From positions 248,001 through 312,000 of the forward strand of contig JAIWNF010000020.1 of assembly GCA_025093555.1 (NCBI GenBank): a stretch of 64,000 nucleotides of DNA, in the 5' to 3' direction. Shown piece after piece: positions 48,880 through 60,272 of the stretch. Under the pieces are notes generated by a model, which worked only from the letters and a program-made list of their open reading frames with translations, made no database searches and was not told the origin of the DNA. Position 1 is the stretch's first letter. Each line of letters starts with the position of its first letter. The position numbers were made by a program, and so were the translations under genes. Source of the stretch: Circinella umbellata. Its lineage: Eukaryota; Mucoromycota; Mucoromycetes; Mucorales; Lichtheimiaceae.

Positions 48880-50499
48880 ATTTATTACGAATATATTTTC
48901 AAAGAAATAAGAAAACAGTCTTCGCACAAAGTCGTACTTTGTTCGAGAAAAAATGGGTTAAAGAAACGATGAATTAGAATTGTGGAATGGAAAGGAGCAA
49001 AAAAAGCAAAGGTAGAAAGAGAAAAACGCATCCACGCACTCTCACGTACACGCGCAAAATCTAAAAAAAAAAAAAAGTAAATAAAGCTGGATTACAGTGT
49101 CCAATAGCAATAAATGCAACGCCGTCTTTCGAATCCAATGTATACTAGATGATGCATCGAATTTCGATTATCAGAATGTTATAGCCTGACTAGGCTTTGG
49201 CTGTTCACAAGATACTTGAATTACTTGAAGCTCTTAGATATAATACTAGTTTTTATGCACATTAAAACGCAAGTATTTGCGTAAAAGTGTGGAATTGAGT
49301 TGCCGAGAAAAAAGGGATCAAAGGCAAGGCGCTGGAGTGATAATCATAAAAGGAACTTTTGTGGCGTTGACGGAACATCAATTTTTTATGGAACTGATGC
49401 TTTTTGGGGCTGGGCGAGGAAAATTGTATGTATTTGTAGGTGTGTAGGACGTTGTGAAGAAGTTACCAAGGCAATGAGTAATAAAAATAAATATGTTTGA
49501 AGTTGTTCTTAAATGTTGTTGTTTTTATTACTATTTATATTGAAAACATATGCTTATTCTTAATAACAAATAAACACTTGTTACGGTTTTAACTAAATTG
49601 TCTCATGACACTTGACGATCGCACGTTCTTTTACATATTTTTTTTTGAATTGATTGACTTGAATATCGATTAGGTATAAACAGTAAATATGTAAATAAAT
49701 ACCAACCTAATTGTTTCATATAAGAGTTTATTAAATAGAATGTGACATGTTTGAGAATAAAAATATTTTAAGGGACTGACAGAAAAAGACGGCGCACTTT
49801 TCAGTTGTTAATGGTGAGGGTGTCCGCTTAATGATTTTTGTACTTGGTCTATGCGCCTCAATTTTTTTCATATATGGTAATTGATGTTTCAGGAAAGAAC
49901 GGCCCCTCCTTTTTCGGCCCTTACTGTGATGGGTATAAGAAACCTGGCGGAAATGGACTTTGTAGCCAAATTAAGGTGCGGAAGTGTTGAGTTTACATTC
50001 TAGTTTCCTTTTCGGAATGTTGCGGGTTTGTTATGCAGGACAAGGACTTTTACTTTATTTTTATTGTAGGTTACATGTTAGACATTTTATTATTGAATAA
50101 TATCTTTTCTAGGTTGTAAATATGTAATACTAATTTGTTGGAGCTAATGCCATATTAACCTGTAACTCTTTCAATCTGTAAGCTATCTTCAGATATGGTT
50201 AAAATAATAAATGGCAAAAGATGGCGTGGGACATCAGTATACAGTTTATACAAGGTGCACAAGACGTCATCATGATATTGTGTTTATTTCAATGTTGATC
50301 GTATCATTTGTAAAACCGTGATATATTCGGTTTATATCTTTTTTATGCTTCTTTTTCACTCTTATTTTATTCACTTCATGTCGTCGTACGTTTTTATCTT
50401 GTACAATATCCATCGTACTGAAGTTCCTCCATTCTAGTTGAATTATATATATCCTCCCCATATTCATTTTATAAATTTCCCCCCCAAAAAAAAAACACG
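48880..50499. other. Intergenic region, mostly featureless
   Basis: Upstream DNA of the Zn2Cys6 gene followed by 1.5 kb without clear genes. One 66-codon ORF at 49300-49500 has no recognisable domain and may be transposon debris. Confidence 0.45.
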
Positions 50500-51851
50500 A
50501 TGCATGTGAATTATGGGATTTTAAATTTTAAATGCACAAACAACATACAATGTAACATTCTCAAGCTATCTACATCACGACTTGAGGCAGAGTATCAAGA
50601 GTTAAAATCGTATGTTACTAGCCATGAGAATTTACTAAAGTTTTTGAAACTTCTAAAACTTCATGGATTAGGGACGTTCTTTTCGTACAGGGAAGGCAAA
50701 CAGCTTATGGGATACTCGATTGTATCTTGACTTACGAGATGCTAGATAACGTGCTAACAGTATCGAACGTGATTTAGCGATGACCTGAAAGGATCTAGCA
50801 GATGCAAGATCACAATTGTATGCCTTGGAGATAAAACGTTTGGGAAAAGATGTTGGGGAAGTAACAAAACCAGATGAAGACCGGGTATTAACAATTATAG
50901 TTGGCTATTCAGAAAAGTCTGATTGCAAGTACTGATACAGAGGGTCCCCGTTAATTTCATAGGGCCATTTCCCAATTTTTTTGTGAAAATAAAGAGGTGT
51001 GAAAATTAACGGATATGAAATTTTTTCCAAGAATGTGCATATATTGAATACTTCAGCTTAATACTGTATACAGTATCTTTTAATGTATCAAAATACGTAT
51101 TAATTAATAACTTATTTCTATACGTATGATCGTTCTTAATGCATTTTTTGGAACTATTTCTTTTTTTATTTGAGCATATCTATGACTTTTTTTTTTAAAA
51201 AATAAAAGCTATATATAGTCCCAAGAGATGCAGAGATAATTTATCTATTATATTATTCCATTTTTTCTATATTTCTGCTCTATATATACTAAAACAAAAT
51301 GACAGTAACCAAATCTAACGTTGGCTTGACAGCTGAACAGTATAGTATTCTGGCTGAGAAAAAAAAAGACTTAACCCGCGAACCATGACAAACCGATCAC
51401 TAGCATTATGGGCTAAAAATGGATTCAAGTTGTTTAAGGCACCTGATATTAGTACTATATGCAAAGGCTTGAATCGAGAAAAACAAGAAGAGAATAAACA
51501 TTGAATAACCTTTTAAGAAAAAACATGCAAATGGCGTAATAAAAAAAGTAACCCATCCTGTATACTAATTTAATTACAGTCCTTTTTTTTTTTTTTTTTG
51601 ATTTACATACCCGTTAAGAATTCAATGCCGCTAAGTGCTGTGAAAGTGAAATTAAGGGGGATGTGAAAATTTTATTATGTTATTTTTACCATTCCTTGAT
51701 TTTTGGTGAAGTTATTGAGGTGTGAAAATTAACGGATATGAAATTAACGGGGACCCTCTGTAGTGACAAGCCATTGATGAATGTAGGTGTGGTTTTAGGG
51801 ATTGTAGTGGTAGCGACAGCAACAATTACAGTACCATTTCAACTTATTTAA
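50500..51851 (+). pseudogene. Coiled-coil, membrane-anchored pseudogene split by a transposon
   Basis: From 50500 the plus strand encodes heptad-like pieces: SRLEAEYQELKSYVTSHEN, then after a frameshift DTRLYLDLRDAR, stop, RANSIERDLAMT, stop, KDLADARSQLYALEIKRLG. The two stops (TAA and TGA) sit where CAA and CGA would keep the coiled coil. Removing the pogo element at 50938-51760 joins ASTD to SDKPLMNVGVVLGIVVVATA, a hydrophobic helix ending at a stop at 51849-51851. So the target was already, or has since become, a broken gene for a coiled-coil protein with a C-terminal membrane segment. Family unknown. Confidence 0.45.
50938..51760 (+). mobile_element. Non-autonomous pogo-like DNA transposon relic
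   Basis: An 823-bp element with perfect 24-bp terminal inverted repeats starting CAGAGGGTCCCCGTTAA, flanked by TA on both sides (50936-50937 and 51761-51762), the target duplication of Tc1/mariner/pogo elements. Inside, 51299-51504 encodes the start of a CENP-B/pogo-type helix-turn-helix transposase domain in two pieces: TKSNVGLTAEQYSILAEK with LTREP, then after a frame change NRSLALWAKNGFKLFKAPD and ISTICKGL. The catalytic DDE part is absent. A 29-bp segment next to the right end recurs in direct orientation at 50994-51022 (other copy 51717-51745), so the ends are internally complex. Confidence 0.85.
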
Positions 51852-51869
51852 ACAATAAAATCTTATTCG

Positions 51870-52605
51870 AAGTATGCAATGTCTGATCAATCAGTGTCTT
51901 CATTGTCATCATCAGTTCCAACAACAACTATGGGGACGCAAGTTATCATAACAAACTATATCCGACCACCTAAAGCACTGAAATATTCAGCGAAGCGAAG
52001 AATTGTAGCTAATTTTTAATCTAAACATGAAAAACGACGTAAAAGGTTCAAACAAAAGTATGGAAATAATGAAGGGGCCAAACAAAAACGACAAAAAGAA
52101 GACCGGACATGGGAGATCCGCCATAACATTTACCGCCAAAAGCCAGGATCGAGCTGGCAAATTCAAAATTCATTGGGAAGTGTTGTGTTCATTGGATCGT
52201 ACAGGGCAGCAAACAGTCGAATTAAGAGGTGCAAAGTCTAAATTGATCAAGCAACCGGATGCTCCTGCACATGATCATGTATATATCACCGACGAACATA
52301 GAAGTAGTCGTACTTGCCTGGTTTGTCATAGTCCCACCAAGCATCAAAAATTTAGACGCGACAACAAACTAACATTTGTCACTGGCGCCTCAAGATACAC
52401 CAATCCACATTGTCCTGCCCATAAACCAAGTACATTTAATCGTGATGAAGTTGGAGGGACATTGCGGTATCTGGATTATCAAAATTTTTATCTTCTACAA
52501 ATACACCTATTCCCCCCTTCTCCTGTTGTAAATCCTCATATTAGTCTCCCGCGTGAAGCTGGATTTAAAATGAATATAAATAAAAAGTATTCTGAAAATC
52601 GCTGA
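51870..52605 (+). pseudogene. Probable TnpB/Fanzor-like (RuvC plus zinc ribbon) relic
   Basis: The frame from 52027 ends with YITDEHRSSRTCLVCHSP, a second cysteine/histidine pair in NPHCPAH, and FNRDEVGG (about 52435-52458). This order, an acidic beta strand, a split zinc knuckle and then an N-R-D motif, is that of the RuvC-II, zinc-ribbon and RuvC-III end of TnpB and its eukaryotic relatives called Fanzor. Just upstream, another frame encodes KRRKRFKQKYGNNEG and GSVVFIGSYRAANSRIKR, so a frameshift near 52230 separates the halves. Earlier RuvC-I residues were not found. Alternatively this is another fungal transposon protein with a zinc ribbon. It is not functional as it stands. Confidence 0.45.
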
Positions 52606-53743
52606 GGACAATAATTAAAGTGCTTGACCACCATCTAAACCTTTATTTAACTGGTTGCTGTTCATGCCTAACATAACGAATAATTTGCCATAGATGTGAA
52701 GGGAAAAGTAAATTATGCTTATATAATATATATTGATTTAAAACAACAGTTGACAAAAACTATTCCTAAACATAATAGTTGAGTTATAATTGTTGGTGCT
52801 AATTTAACTTTTTCTCAAGTACAATGGACCTCAGGAGCTGAACACAAAACAAATGTCCCTATTAGGTAAATAAAAAATCAGTACCGGAACATCCACAACA
52901 CCATACATTGAAAACATGAAATATTGTTGCTTATTAACTGATAATTAATGTTTAATCTAGGGTCGTTGTGAAATGGCAACAAGTTATCCGTTTTGACCCT
53001 ATATAATATTCTATATTTTTAGTATATCTCAGCAGTCGATATCTTTCTTGTTTTAAAGCTTTTGTGAATGCTACGTAATTTTTATAAACCAGTGATTCGA
53101 AGTGATGTGGTCAAACGCTCCTCTTAATATATACCAAATTATCTTGCCAACAGTTTTTTTTGTATGTGATGGACACGTCTGTTTTGCATAAGTTCGTTGT
53201 TATTATCAAAGATAATTATTTGAATCATATCCAGGGGAGAAAAAAGCAAAAAAAAGTGAACTTCTTAAATTATTATGGTCAGAACTCTGTAGATCACATG
53301 AGCAAGGATCCTTATATTAATCCCTAAATTTATGGTTAACTGACTGTAATGAAGATTAAAATCAAATGTGTAACATGTGATTAACAAAGTTCAACTTATA
53401 AAAATTGGTGATAGAAGCATTTGCTTAAATAGTTGATGGTACACAGAAAAAAGGGATCGGAATTGTTTTTTCGATTCAATTCAAAAAAAAAAAACCGTTA
53501 TTTGTCCACTCGTATGGCGAATATGCAAGTGACTCATGTGGAGCTGTAATTCGTTGGATAAAGGTCAAAAGTAATAAGTCTTTCTCACCTTTTATATCTT
53601 TGACCTTGATTTATTATACATATATATTTATCTTTATTCTCCTTTTCTTTCTTTTCTTTAATTCTATTCTTCCTCCTCTCCCTCACTCTTTTTTTTTTCA
53701 AATACTCTCGGTTACTTTTAGCATAACTCCTTCTTTTTAACAC
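52606..53743. promoter_or_regulatory. Upstream region of the mitochondrial kinase gene
   Basis: An AT-rich 1.1-kb spacer. The last ~100 bp (53630-53740) are a pyrimidine-rich leader typical of expressed genes in this window. No repeats or RNA genes seen. Confidence 0.45.
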
Positions 53744-55195
53744 ATGCACATGCACTCAATAAGATTTTCGAAAGTTCGTCATTTCTCATCACATGCAAGA
53801 GTGACTCAGCAAGCATCACACATTTTAAAGGAAGCAACAACGCATGCTCCATCACCAATAGTATCTTGCACAGCTTTCCCACTTACTAGTAATAGTACTT
53901 CTAGAGTAACTTCAGAATCCGTTATAAATGCCGATTCGAATCTTCATTTTTACAGAAACAAACTTTTAGACAAGTATGTACAGGAAGATACTACACCGAT
54001 TACTCTACGACAACTTTTATTTTATGAACGCCAATTGAATACGGATCGATTACTAAAATCAGCCAATTATGTTCGTCAAGAATTACCTGTACGAATATCT
54101 CACCGGATACGCGAATTTCAAAATCTACCTTTTATTGTGGGTACAAACCCCCATATTAAATCTGTTTATGATATTTATTGGCAAGCTTTTGAACGACTAC
54201 GAAAAGTACCACCGATTCGTACTTTGGAAGATAATGACAACTTTTGTGACAAATTAATTGAATCACTTGAATCTCATATGGTTGCGATTCCAAATCTTGT
54301 TCTAGGTATATCTGAATGCGAGCAACTTATTGATTCAGATCGGATTGATCGTTTTATGCATGCTACGTTACGATCTCGCGTATCTCGTCGAGTTTTGGCA
54401 GAACAGCATTTGGCTTTATCGCAACGATTAAAAAGAATATTGTCATCATCATCGACAACAACAACAACAACAACAACAACAACAGCCATATCATCCCCAT
54501 TGACAACATCATCTTATGATCATCCAAAAGCATTGACCATGTCGAGAAATAAAATATCACACGATACAGTATTCAGTAGCTGTTCTGCACGAGACACCGT
54601 TTCCCAGTGCGTCAAACTGGCCCGAGCGCACAGTACAGCAGATAATGTACAATCGCCCGATGTAATGATTGATGGCCAGGATGCCACATTCACCTATATC
54701 TTTGATCATATAGAATATGTCATTTACCAACTTTTGTCCAATTCTTTCCGTCATACTATCGCCACTCATCCACAAAATAATCTGCCTCCTATCAAAGTCA
54801 CTGTTTGTTCTAATGATGCCGACGTTTTCTTTCGAATATCCGATCAAGGAGGCGGGATGCCTGCTTCGATTTATAACCAATTATGGTCATATGGGCAAAG
54901 ACCCCATGCTCGCTTTGGCAACTTTCGGAACGTTTCGCAGCTGGCTGCACGAATTACTGAGCATGATCAAGTCACAGTCCCTCTAGGAATTGGATTGCCT
55001 ATGAGCCGGGTATACACAGAGTATTGGGGAGGAGATATAAATATTGTTACAATGGATGGGTGGGGAACGGATGCCTATGTACGGATACCAAAGTTTGGCA
55101 CACAATTGGAAAATTTGGATTTCGTTTCAGTTTCAGAAGAAGAAGGACGTGAAGATGAAGGTTGGCCAATGTCTCATCGACGTTTTGTTGTATAA
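53744..55195 (+). CDS. Mitochondrial PDK/BCKDK-family protein kinase
   Basis: A single-exon gene of 483 aa. The N-terminus is basic and Ser/His-rich, compatible with a mitochondrial presequence. The family's helical domain includes TLRQLLFYERQLNTDRLLKS and the conserved LPVRISHRIREFQNLPF. The GHKL ATP-binding half has an N-box (IYQLLSNSFRHT, residues 327-338), a G1 box DQGGGMP (from 367) and a G2 box GIGLPMSRVYTEYWGGD (from 415). Such kinases phosphorylate and inactivate pyruvate or branched-chain ketoacid dehydrogenase in the matrix; yeast has Pkp1 and Pkp2. The N-box Glu usually thought to act as general base is Gln329 here. A poly-Thr run at about 240-250, encoded by ACA repeats, sits in the linker between halves. 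Which dehydrogenase is the substrate cannot be told. Confidence 0.9.
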   Translation: MHMHSIRFSKVRHFSSHARVTQQASHILKEATTHAPSPIVSCTAFPLTSNSTSRVTSESVINADSNLHFYRNKLLDKYVQEDTTPITLRQLLFYERQLNTDRLLKSANYVRQELPVRISHRIREFQNLPFIVGTNPHIKSVYDIYWQAFERLRKVPPIRTLEDNDNFCDKLIESLESHMVAIPNLVLGISECEQLIDSDRIDRFMHATLRSRVSRRVLAEQHLALSQRLKRILSSSSTTTTTTTTTTAISSPLTTSSYDHPKALTMSRNKISHDTVFSSCSARDTVSQCVKLARAHSTADNVQSPDVMIDGQDATFTYIFDHIEYVIYQLLSNSFRHTIATHPQNNLPPIKVTVCSNDADVFFRISDQGGGMPASIYNQLWSYGQRPHARFGNFRNVSQLAARITEHDQVTVPLGIGLPMSRVYTEYWGGDINIVTMDGWGTDAYVRIPKFGTQLENLDFVSVSEEEGREDEGWPMSHRRFVV

Positions 55196-57335
55196 AAGGT
55201 TGTCATCCCACTCTCCTCTCTTCTCAGAAACCTCATCTTTCATATTTCTTTTTTATTGAGTATAAAGGCGTTTAATACCATTTACCACACACTCAAATAT
55301 ATATATACCATGTTTTCTTTCTTATTATCAATATACTTTATTCATTCTTCTGACCATTATTGCTACTCTGTTTTTTAAGTACACTATAAACAAATCCCCA
55401 TTTAGGAAAAAGAATATTATATTCTTCACATGTCGTTCGTTCCTCACCTATTTTGTATCATCACCCCCTTCACGAGATCCTTTTTTCCCAACTTTTACAT
55501 ATTCAAACTATTTTATTAATACCAAACAGAAAGAAAACACATAGCATGCTTTTTTAATGGAGTGACTGGATTATTATTAATGTTATTAAATAGTGATACA
55601 TATATACACACCCCAAAAAAAAGTTATAATGCTGCAATAATAGCAATAGATAATCTGGTGATAAAAAAAATAAGCTTTAAAAATATGAACTGATCTGCCT
55701 TCTTTCCATAAGTTACTTTACATAAATGGACAAATGAAACGCTCCAGATAAAGGATAAGATAACAAAAGAAGACACTTGACTACCCCTAAAATTTCATGC
55801 AATTTTATATTCCGATGCCTACAGCATTGTTATAGGTACGTATAGCAACAATATTGCTTCTCATTTCTCAATTTGGCTACAGCACTGAGGAGAAGTTTTT
55901 AATTTGGTGATGGGTTCTTTAAGCTCTAAGATATTATAAAAAAAGCTATACTAGTTATTATAGAGTTTTGGTTTTTGAAGGGATTTTAGCTTACGTATAT
56001 ACTCTTGTAAACAAACAATAAATATAACATTGTTTTTGTATCAAGGCAAATGGAGCATGGGATGCCGTGAATCAGCCAGTTTGAACTCTTATAAAATAAT
56101 AAATATCAATGGAATACGTACATGATTTGATAATATTATAGATATTCATTGAGAGGTATCAATTATTATTAATTAACTAATCATTATAGTAAACATCTTC
56201 TATAGCCCCACTTTGCATTCGTAACCTTGGGTGAAAATCAGATTTATTGTACAACACACATGAACTGCTATGAACCCACTGCAGCTATATTCTTTCATCA
56301 AAAAAGCGTGAATGCTAACATGTATTACTTAAATTGATCAAGAAAAATATTGTACAGTAGTTTGTAGTAGCGTAAAAAAAAACTATGTATTATTACACTG
56401 CTACCGATCATCATATACTATCTATATATTTATTATGTGTATTCATCATTTGTATTACTAATAGCAAGAAAAAATGACAACAAATCACTACGTTAAGCTT
56501 GAGTCTGTAGTTACTTGTGCTAATCCCAGAAATTTGCTTTGATCTCATGACGTTGTCACTAAAAGTCTTCTCAAATACCAGGTTCAATATAAGTTGCACA
56601 AGAATAATAAAATACTAACATTCAGATATGAAAATTCGCAGAATGATTATATATGCTAATTACAACATATTATACACAGAACAGGTAGCAGATAGTTTCT
56701 TGTAGAAACAAAGAAAAAGAAAGTTAAGAAGTTGATGGTGACTTTGATATTTTACACAACGATCTTGTACAACCAATTTTTGCTTTTCAAGAAAATCGGA
56801 GCAACTGCTCTTTTTGGAACCATTTTAGTTGTATTGCGTATATATAAATCGATATAAGTTAATGCCCTCATAAGTGCTTCTTTTTTTTAAAAAAAAAAGA
56901 AGAAAGAGGTAATTTCATGATTTTTATTTGGGGATAGAGAAAAATAATAAGGAAGTGGAGTCGGGATGCTAAAAACAATGACACCCACGTTGATTTTATT
57001 TATCAAGAGGGTCAGCAGGGTGTTACGAAAAAAAAACAACTTTTATTTATTTTACCTTGCGGATAGATTAATAATAATAATGATGATGATGATGCTGTTG
57101 TGTTTTGTAGAGATTCTATAGAAGATGATAATAGTATATATAATAAAAAATGTACAATATAAATATTATAAATGAAATAAAAAATAGAGAGAAAGGTTAT
57201 CTAATGAAGGGAGAAGAAGAAATGGTCTTTTATATGACTGTAATGATATGACGAAAACGTTTTTCTTATATATGAGTATTAAAAGAAAACCGTCTGTTAC
57301 TTTTGCTGTTGCTGGTAACATGGGCGGACAAAATG
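55196..57335. other. Intergenic region between convergent genes
   Basis: A 2.1-kb AT-rich stretch after the kinase gene (+) and before the stop of a small gene (-). It contains TA-rich runs, trinucleotide ATG/AAT repeats near 57070-57100 and an AT-rich palindrome-like T/A block near 56880-56900. Nothing that looks coding was found. Confidence 0.5.
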
Positions 57336-57665
57336 TTAAGTTGTTTTGTGGATGGGAGAATCGGGGAGGTTTGCCACCACAGCATTTCTACGCCTTAGTG
57401 CATAAACCGGTAAATCAATAGTATCACCTCCATCTAATGTAAGTGTTGCAGAAGCAGTTGGGCATTGTTGAAGCCATTGTTGGATTAATGCAGATGTAAG
57501 ATATTCTGATGTAGTTGCTAAAATTGTTCCGTGACTATCTTGTATAGAATAGCGTCGATCGATAGAAGAAGAAAAGAAAATTTTATCTACTTCGGGTGAA
57601 GTAGCAGGTGTGATGAGTGGTGTGGTCGAAGGCGAAGATGTTATTGTTGTGATAACAGCAGACAT
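57336..57665 (-). CDS. Small hypothetical protein
   Basis: A single-exon ORF of 109 aa. Residues 1-25 are Ser/Thr/Pro-rich. The rest is compact and non-repetitive (RYSIQDSHGTILATTSEY, then IQQWLQQCPTASATLTLDGG), ending in an Arg-rich segment and a polar tail. Upstream on the minus strand is a pyrimidine-rich leader like those of the confident genes, which supports expression. No signal peptide, membrane helix or known motif is visible. I do not recognise the family. Confidence 0.5.
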   Translation of the reverse strand: MSAVITTITSSPSTTPLITPATSPEVDKIFFSSSIDRRYSIQDSHGTILATTSEYLTSALIQQWLQQCPTASATLTLDGGDTIDLPVYALRRRNAVVANLPDSPIHKTT

Positions 57666-58825
57666 CGCTTATAGAATGCAAGTTAAAAAAAAGGGAGGGA
57701 AAGGTAGAAAAAGAAGAAAAGAAATAAACAAAAAAAAGTAGTTAGCTATGATAACCGAACTTAAATAGTTGAGTAGTTTGTCTATGTGGCCATGTGTGCA
57801 TGTGTGATATACATTTGATGAGTTTATATGTGTATGCGGGATGACAAGGTTTGAAAAGTGGCTTTTCTTGGCAGACTCATTAGGGTTTTGGTTAAATTTA
57901 GATTAGTCTTTTTCTTTTTCATTTGCTCCTTTTGGAATCTTGTTCGTTATTTTTGTTCGTATTTATTGTTCTTGAATATTGTATACAGCGATCATTCCAT
58001 ATTGTGTTTATTGTTATATATATATTTGGCAGCACTACAGCAATAAGGTCAATAAATTACTGTGCATTAGCTAAAAGATCCCGTTTAAAATGTGTACGTA
58101 ATACTAGTTAAAAGTATCAATTTGATGGTCAGAGTGACAAATGTTGCTGGGACTGGTATTATGGTAATGCTTGTTGATCATCGATTTGACTGAATAAAAA
58201 GTAATAACCCAGAATAAAGAAAGCGTGCTCAGCTGTTGGAACTTTAGTAATACATTGCAAGGCCCGCCTCTTTTAATTTTTCGTCCCTGGTATACATGGA
58301 CTTTGTGGGTTTGAAAAAGCTAGACTTTTTTGTATGTGGCTGTTTTGGGTTCATTTCCGACAACAAACTCATGATTACTTTTAAGCATTAATTTCGCTCT
58401 TCGTATGAGTCATCCATAATAATAATGTTGTCCGATCTTCGTTTTATCCATTTCTTTATATTTAATCCAACCTACTAGTAAAATCTCATCACTATTGTTC
58501 GCTGGTATGGTTATGTTATGTGTTTTGTGCATATAGCAAATGCAACTGATTATTATACACTATAGTATTTTCATTAGTATGAGTACTAGATATAGAAACC
58601 TCAGATATTACTGAGTATAAAAATGTCAAAAGTCAAAACAATAAAATGCCATGTGGCCATTAGTTTGACCATATAAGGAACAAGTGGTGGAGTTGAAGTA
58701 TAAAAATATTGTACATCCAAGCTTTATTTTTTCATTGCCAACAACTATCCCCCACGCTTTTCAAACTTTCTATTTTCCGACCTTTTTCTTTTTTTTTTGT
58801 TGGAAAATAACAACAGTATAAGATA
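57666..58825. promoter_or_regulatory. Bidirectional upstream region
   Basis: A 1.16-kb spacer between the divergent starts of the small hypothetical gene (-) and HEM25 (+). A pyrimidine-rich leader with a T run (58766-58800) precedes the HEM25 ATG. Other short ORFs here are low-complexity and rejected. Confidence 0.45.
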
Positions 58826-60272
58826 ATGACGCGACCAGTAGAACATGAACAACTCTCAAAGCAAAAACGGCCACAGAAAATAGCACACCTTGTAGGAGGT
58901 GCATTGTCTGGTATGACTTCATGTATAATGTTACAACCATTGGATTTAATTAAAACCCGACTTCAACAATCAACTCATGACGCCTCATTGTTAAATACTA
59001 CAACGCACCTTCGGAAAAGAAAGTAAGTTGTTTTGTGACGGAACGTATATTTTCGATATACATAACTGAATATATAAATATATAAATAATAGCACCATGT
59101 TAACAACCGTACAAGATATTGTAAAAACTAACGGAGCAGCAGGACTTTGGCGCGGTACCCTACCAACCATTGTTCGGTGTGTATATAAATAAATGTTTTT
59201 TTCTTGTATACTGAAGCCGACAAGTCGAGGAATTATACTCTAATAATAAAAGATAGAAATGTTCCGGGTACGGCAATCTATTTTACAACACTCTCAGAAA
59301 TACGTAATGCAATAGTTGTATCAAGACCAACATGGCAACCAGTGCTGTCAAGGGTAACAGGTATATCATATAAAAAACAAGAAAATTATGAAAATTTGGT
59401 TGCGGGTATAACTGCACGAGGTGCTGTTGGATATATTTTGATGCCATTTACTGTGCTCAAAGTTCGTTATGAGGTAAAACAATATTAATAAAAAAGCAGT
59501 TGGGATGTATTTACAGTGTATGTGAAGATTTGTTCTCCTTTTAATAAAAGCATGGTACTTTAACATTTCTCATTCGTTCTCCTTTTTCTTTTAGAGTAAC
59601 ATGTATAATTATGGATCCATGTTGGAAGCTTTTAGATCGGTTATAAAATATGACGGAATTCGAGGTAAATTACTCTGGATTGGATTTTAAAGGGACTAAA
59701 AAAATGAATAAACTATGATGTATAAAGAAAAAAATAATTAATGAGATGATGGGTATTAAAAAAGGACTGTTCGCTGGATATGGAGCAACCTTTATCCGTG
59801 ATGCGCCATTTGCTGGAATCTACTTATTTTTTTATGAACATTGGAAAACTATGGCAAATGGTATGTATATATCTATGACTGTTTTATCTTGATAAATATA
59901 TAGCTTTAATTCACTACTAATACTGTTGGTTATTCTTTTCATTACCAAGGCTGGAAAAGTCAGTATAACGTTCCTGTTGCCAATGTTGCTGTAAATCTCG
60001 GTGCAGGGTTTCTGGCAGGCACCACAGCCACATGTATCACACAACCATTCGACATGATGAAAACACGTATGCAGCTTGATCCACATATCTATCCAAACAT
60101 CTTGGCCACTGCTCGCCGGGTATTTTTAGAAGATGGGATTAAAGGATTTTTTGATGGATTAAGTTTACGACTTGCGCGTAAACCATTAAGCTCGGCTATA
60201 TCTTGGGCAATTTATGAAGAAGTGGTTCGATCCTTTGCAAAACGTGAATCTTTATCTCAAACGGCCCTTTAA
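58826..60272 (+). CDS. HEM25: Mitochondrial glycine carrier (SLC25A38/Hem25-type)
   Basis: Six exons (58826-59022, 59093-59176, 59257-59473, 59595-59664, 59765-59860, 59950-60272) encode 328 aa. Three mitochondrial-carrier repeats are present, each with its signature: [21 protein letters not shown] and [10 protein letters not shown]. The second lacks the usual acidic residue, as Hem25/SLC25A38 proteins do. Other subfamily blocks are [39 protein letters not shown] and [19 protein letters not shown]. Hem25 imports glycine across the inner membrane for 5-aminolevulinate synthesis, the first step of heme biosynthesis; a link to ubiquinone-precursor transport has also been proposed. Splice junctions are supported by frame and family sequence. 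The start is the first ATG after the pyrimidine-rich leader. Confidence 0.94.

Noticed and set aside
49300..49500. 66-codon ORF with clustered cysteines and a basic N-terminus
   Set aside because: It looked like a possible nuclease or transposon start upstream of the Fanzor-like relic, but there is no conserved motif and no frame linking the two.
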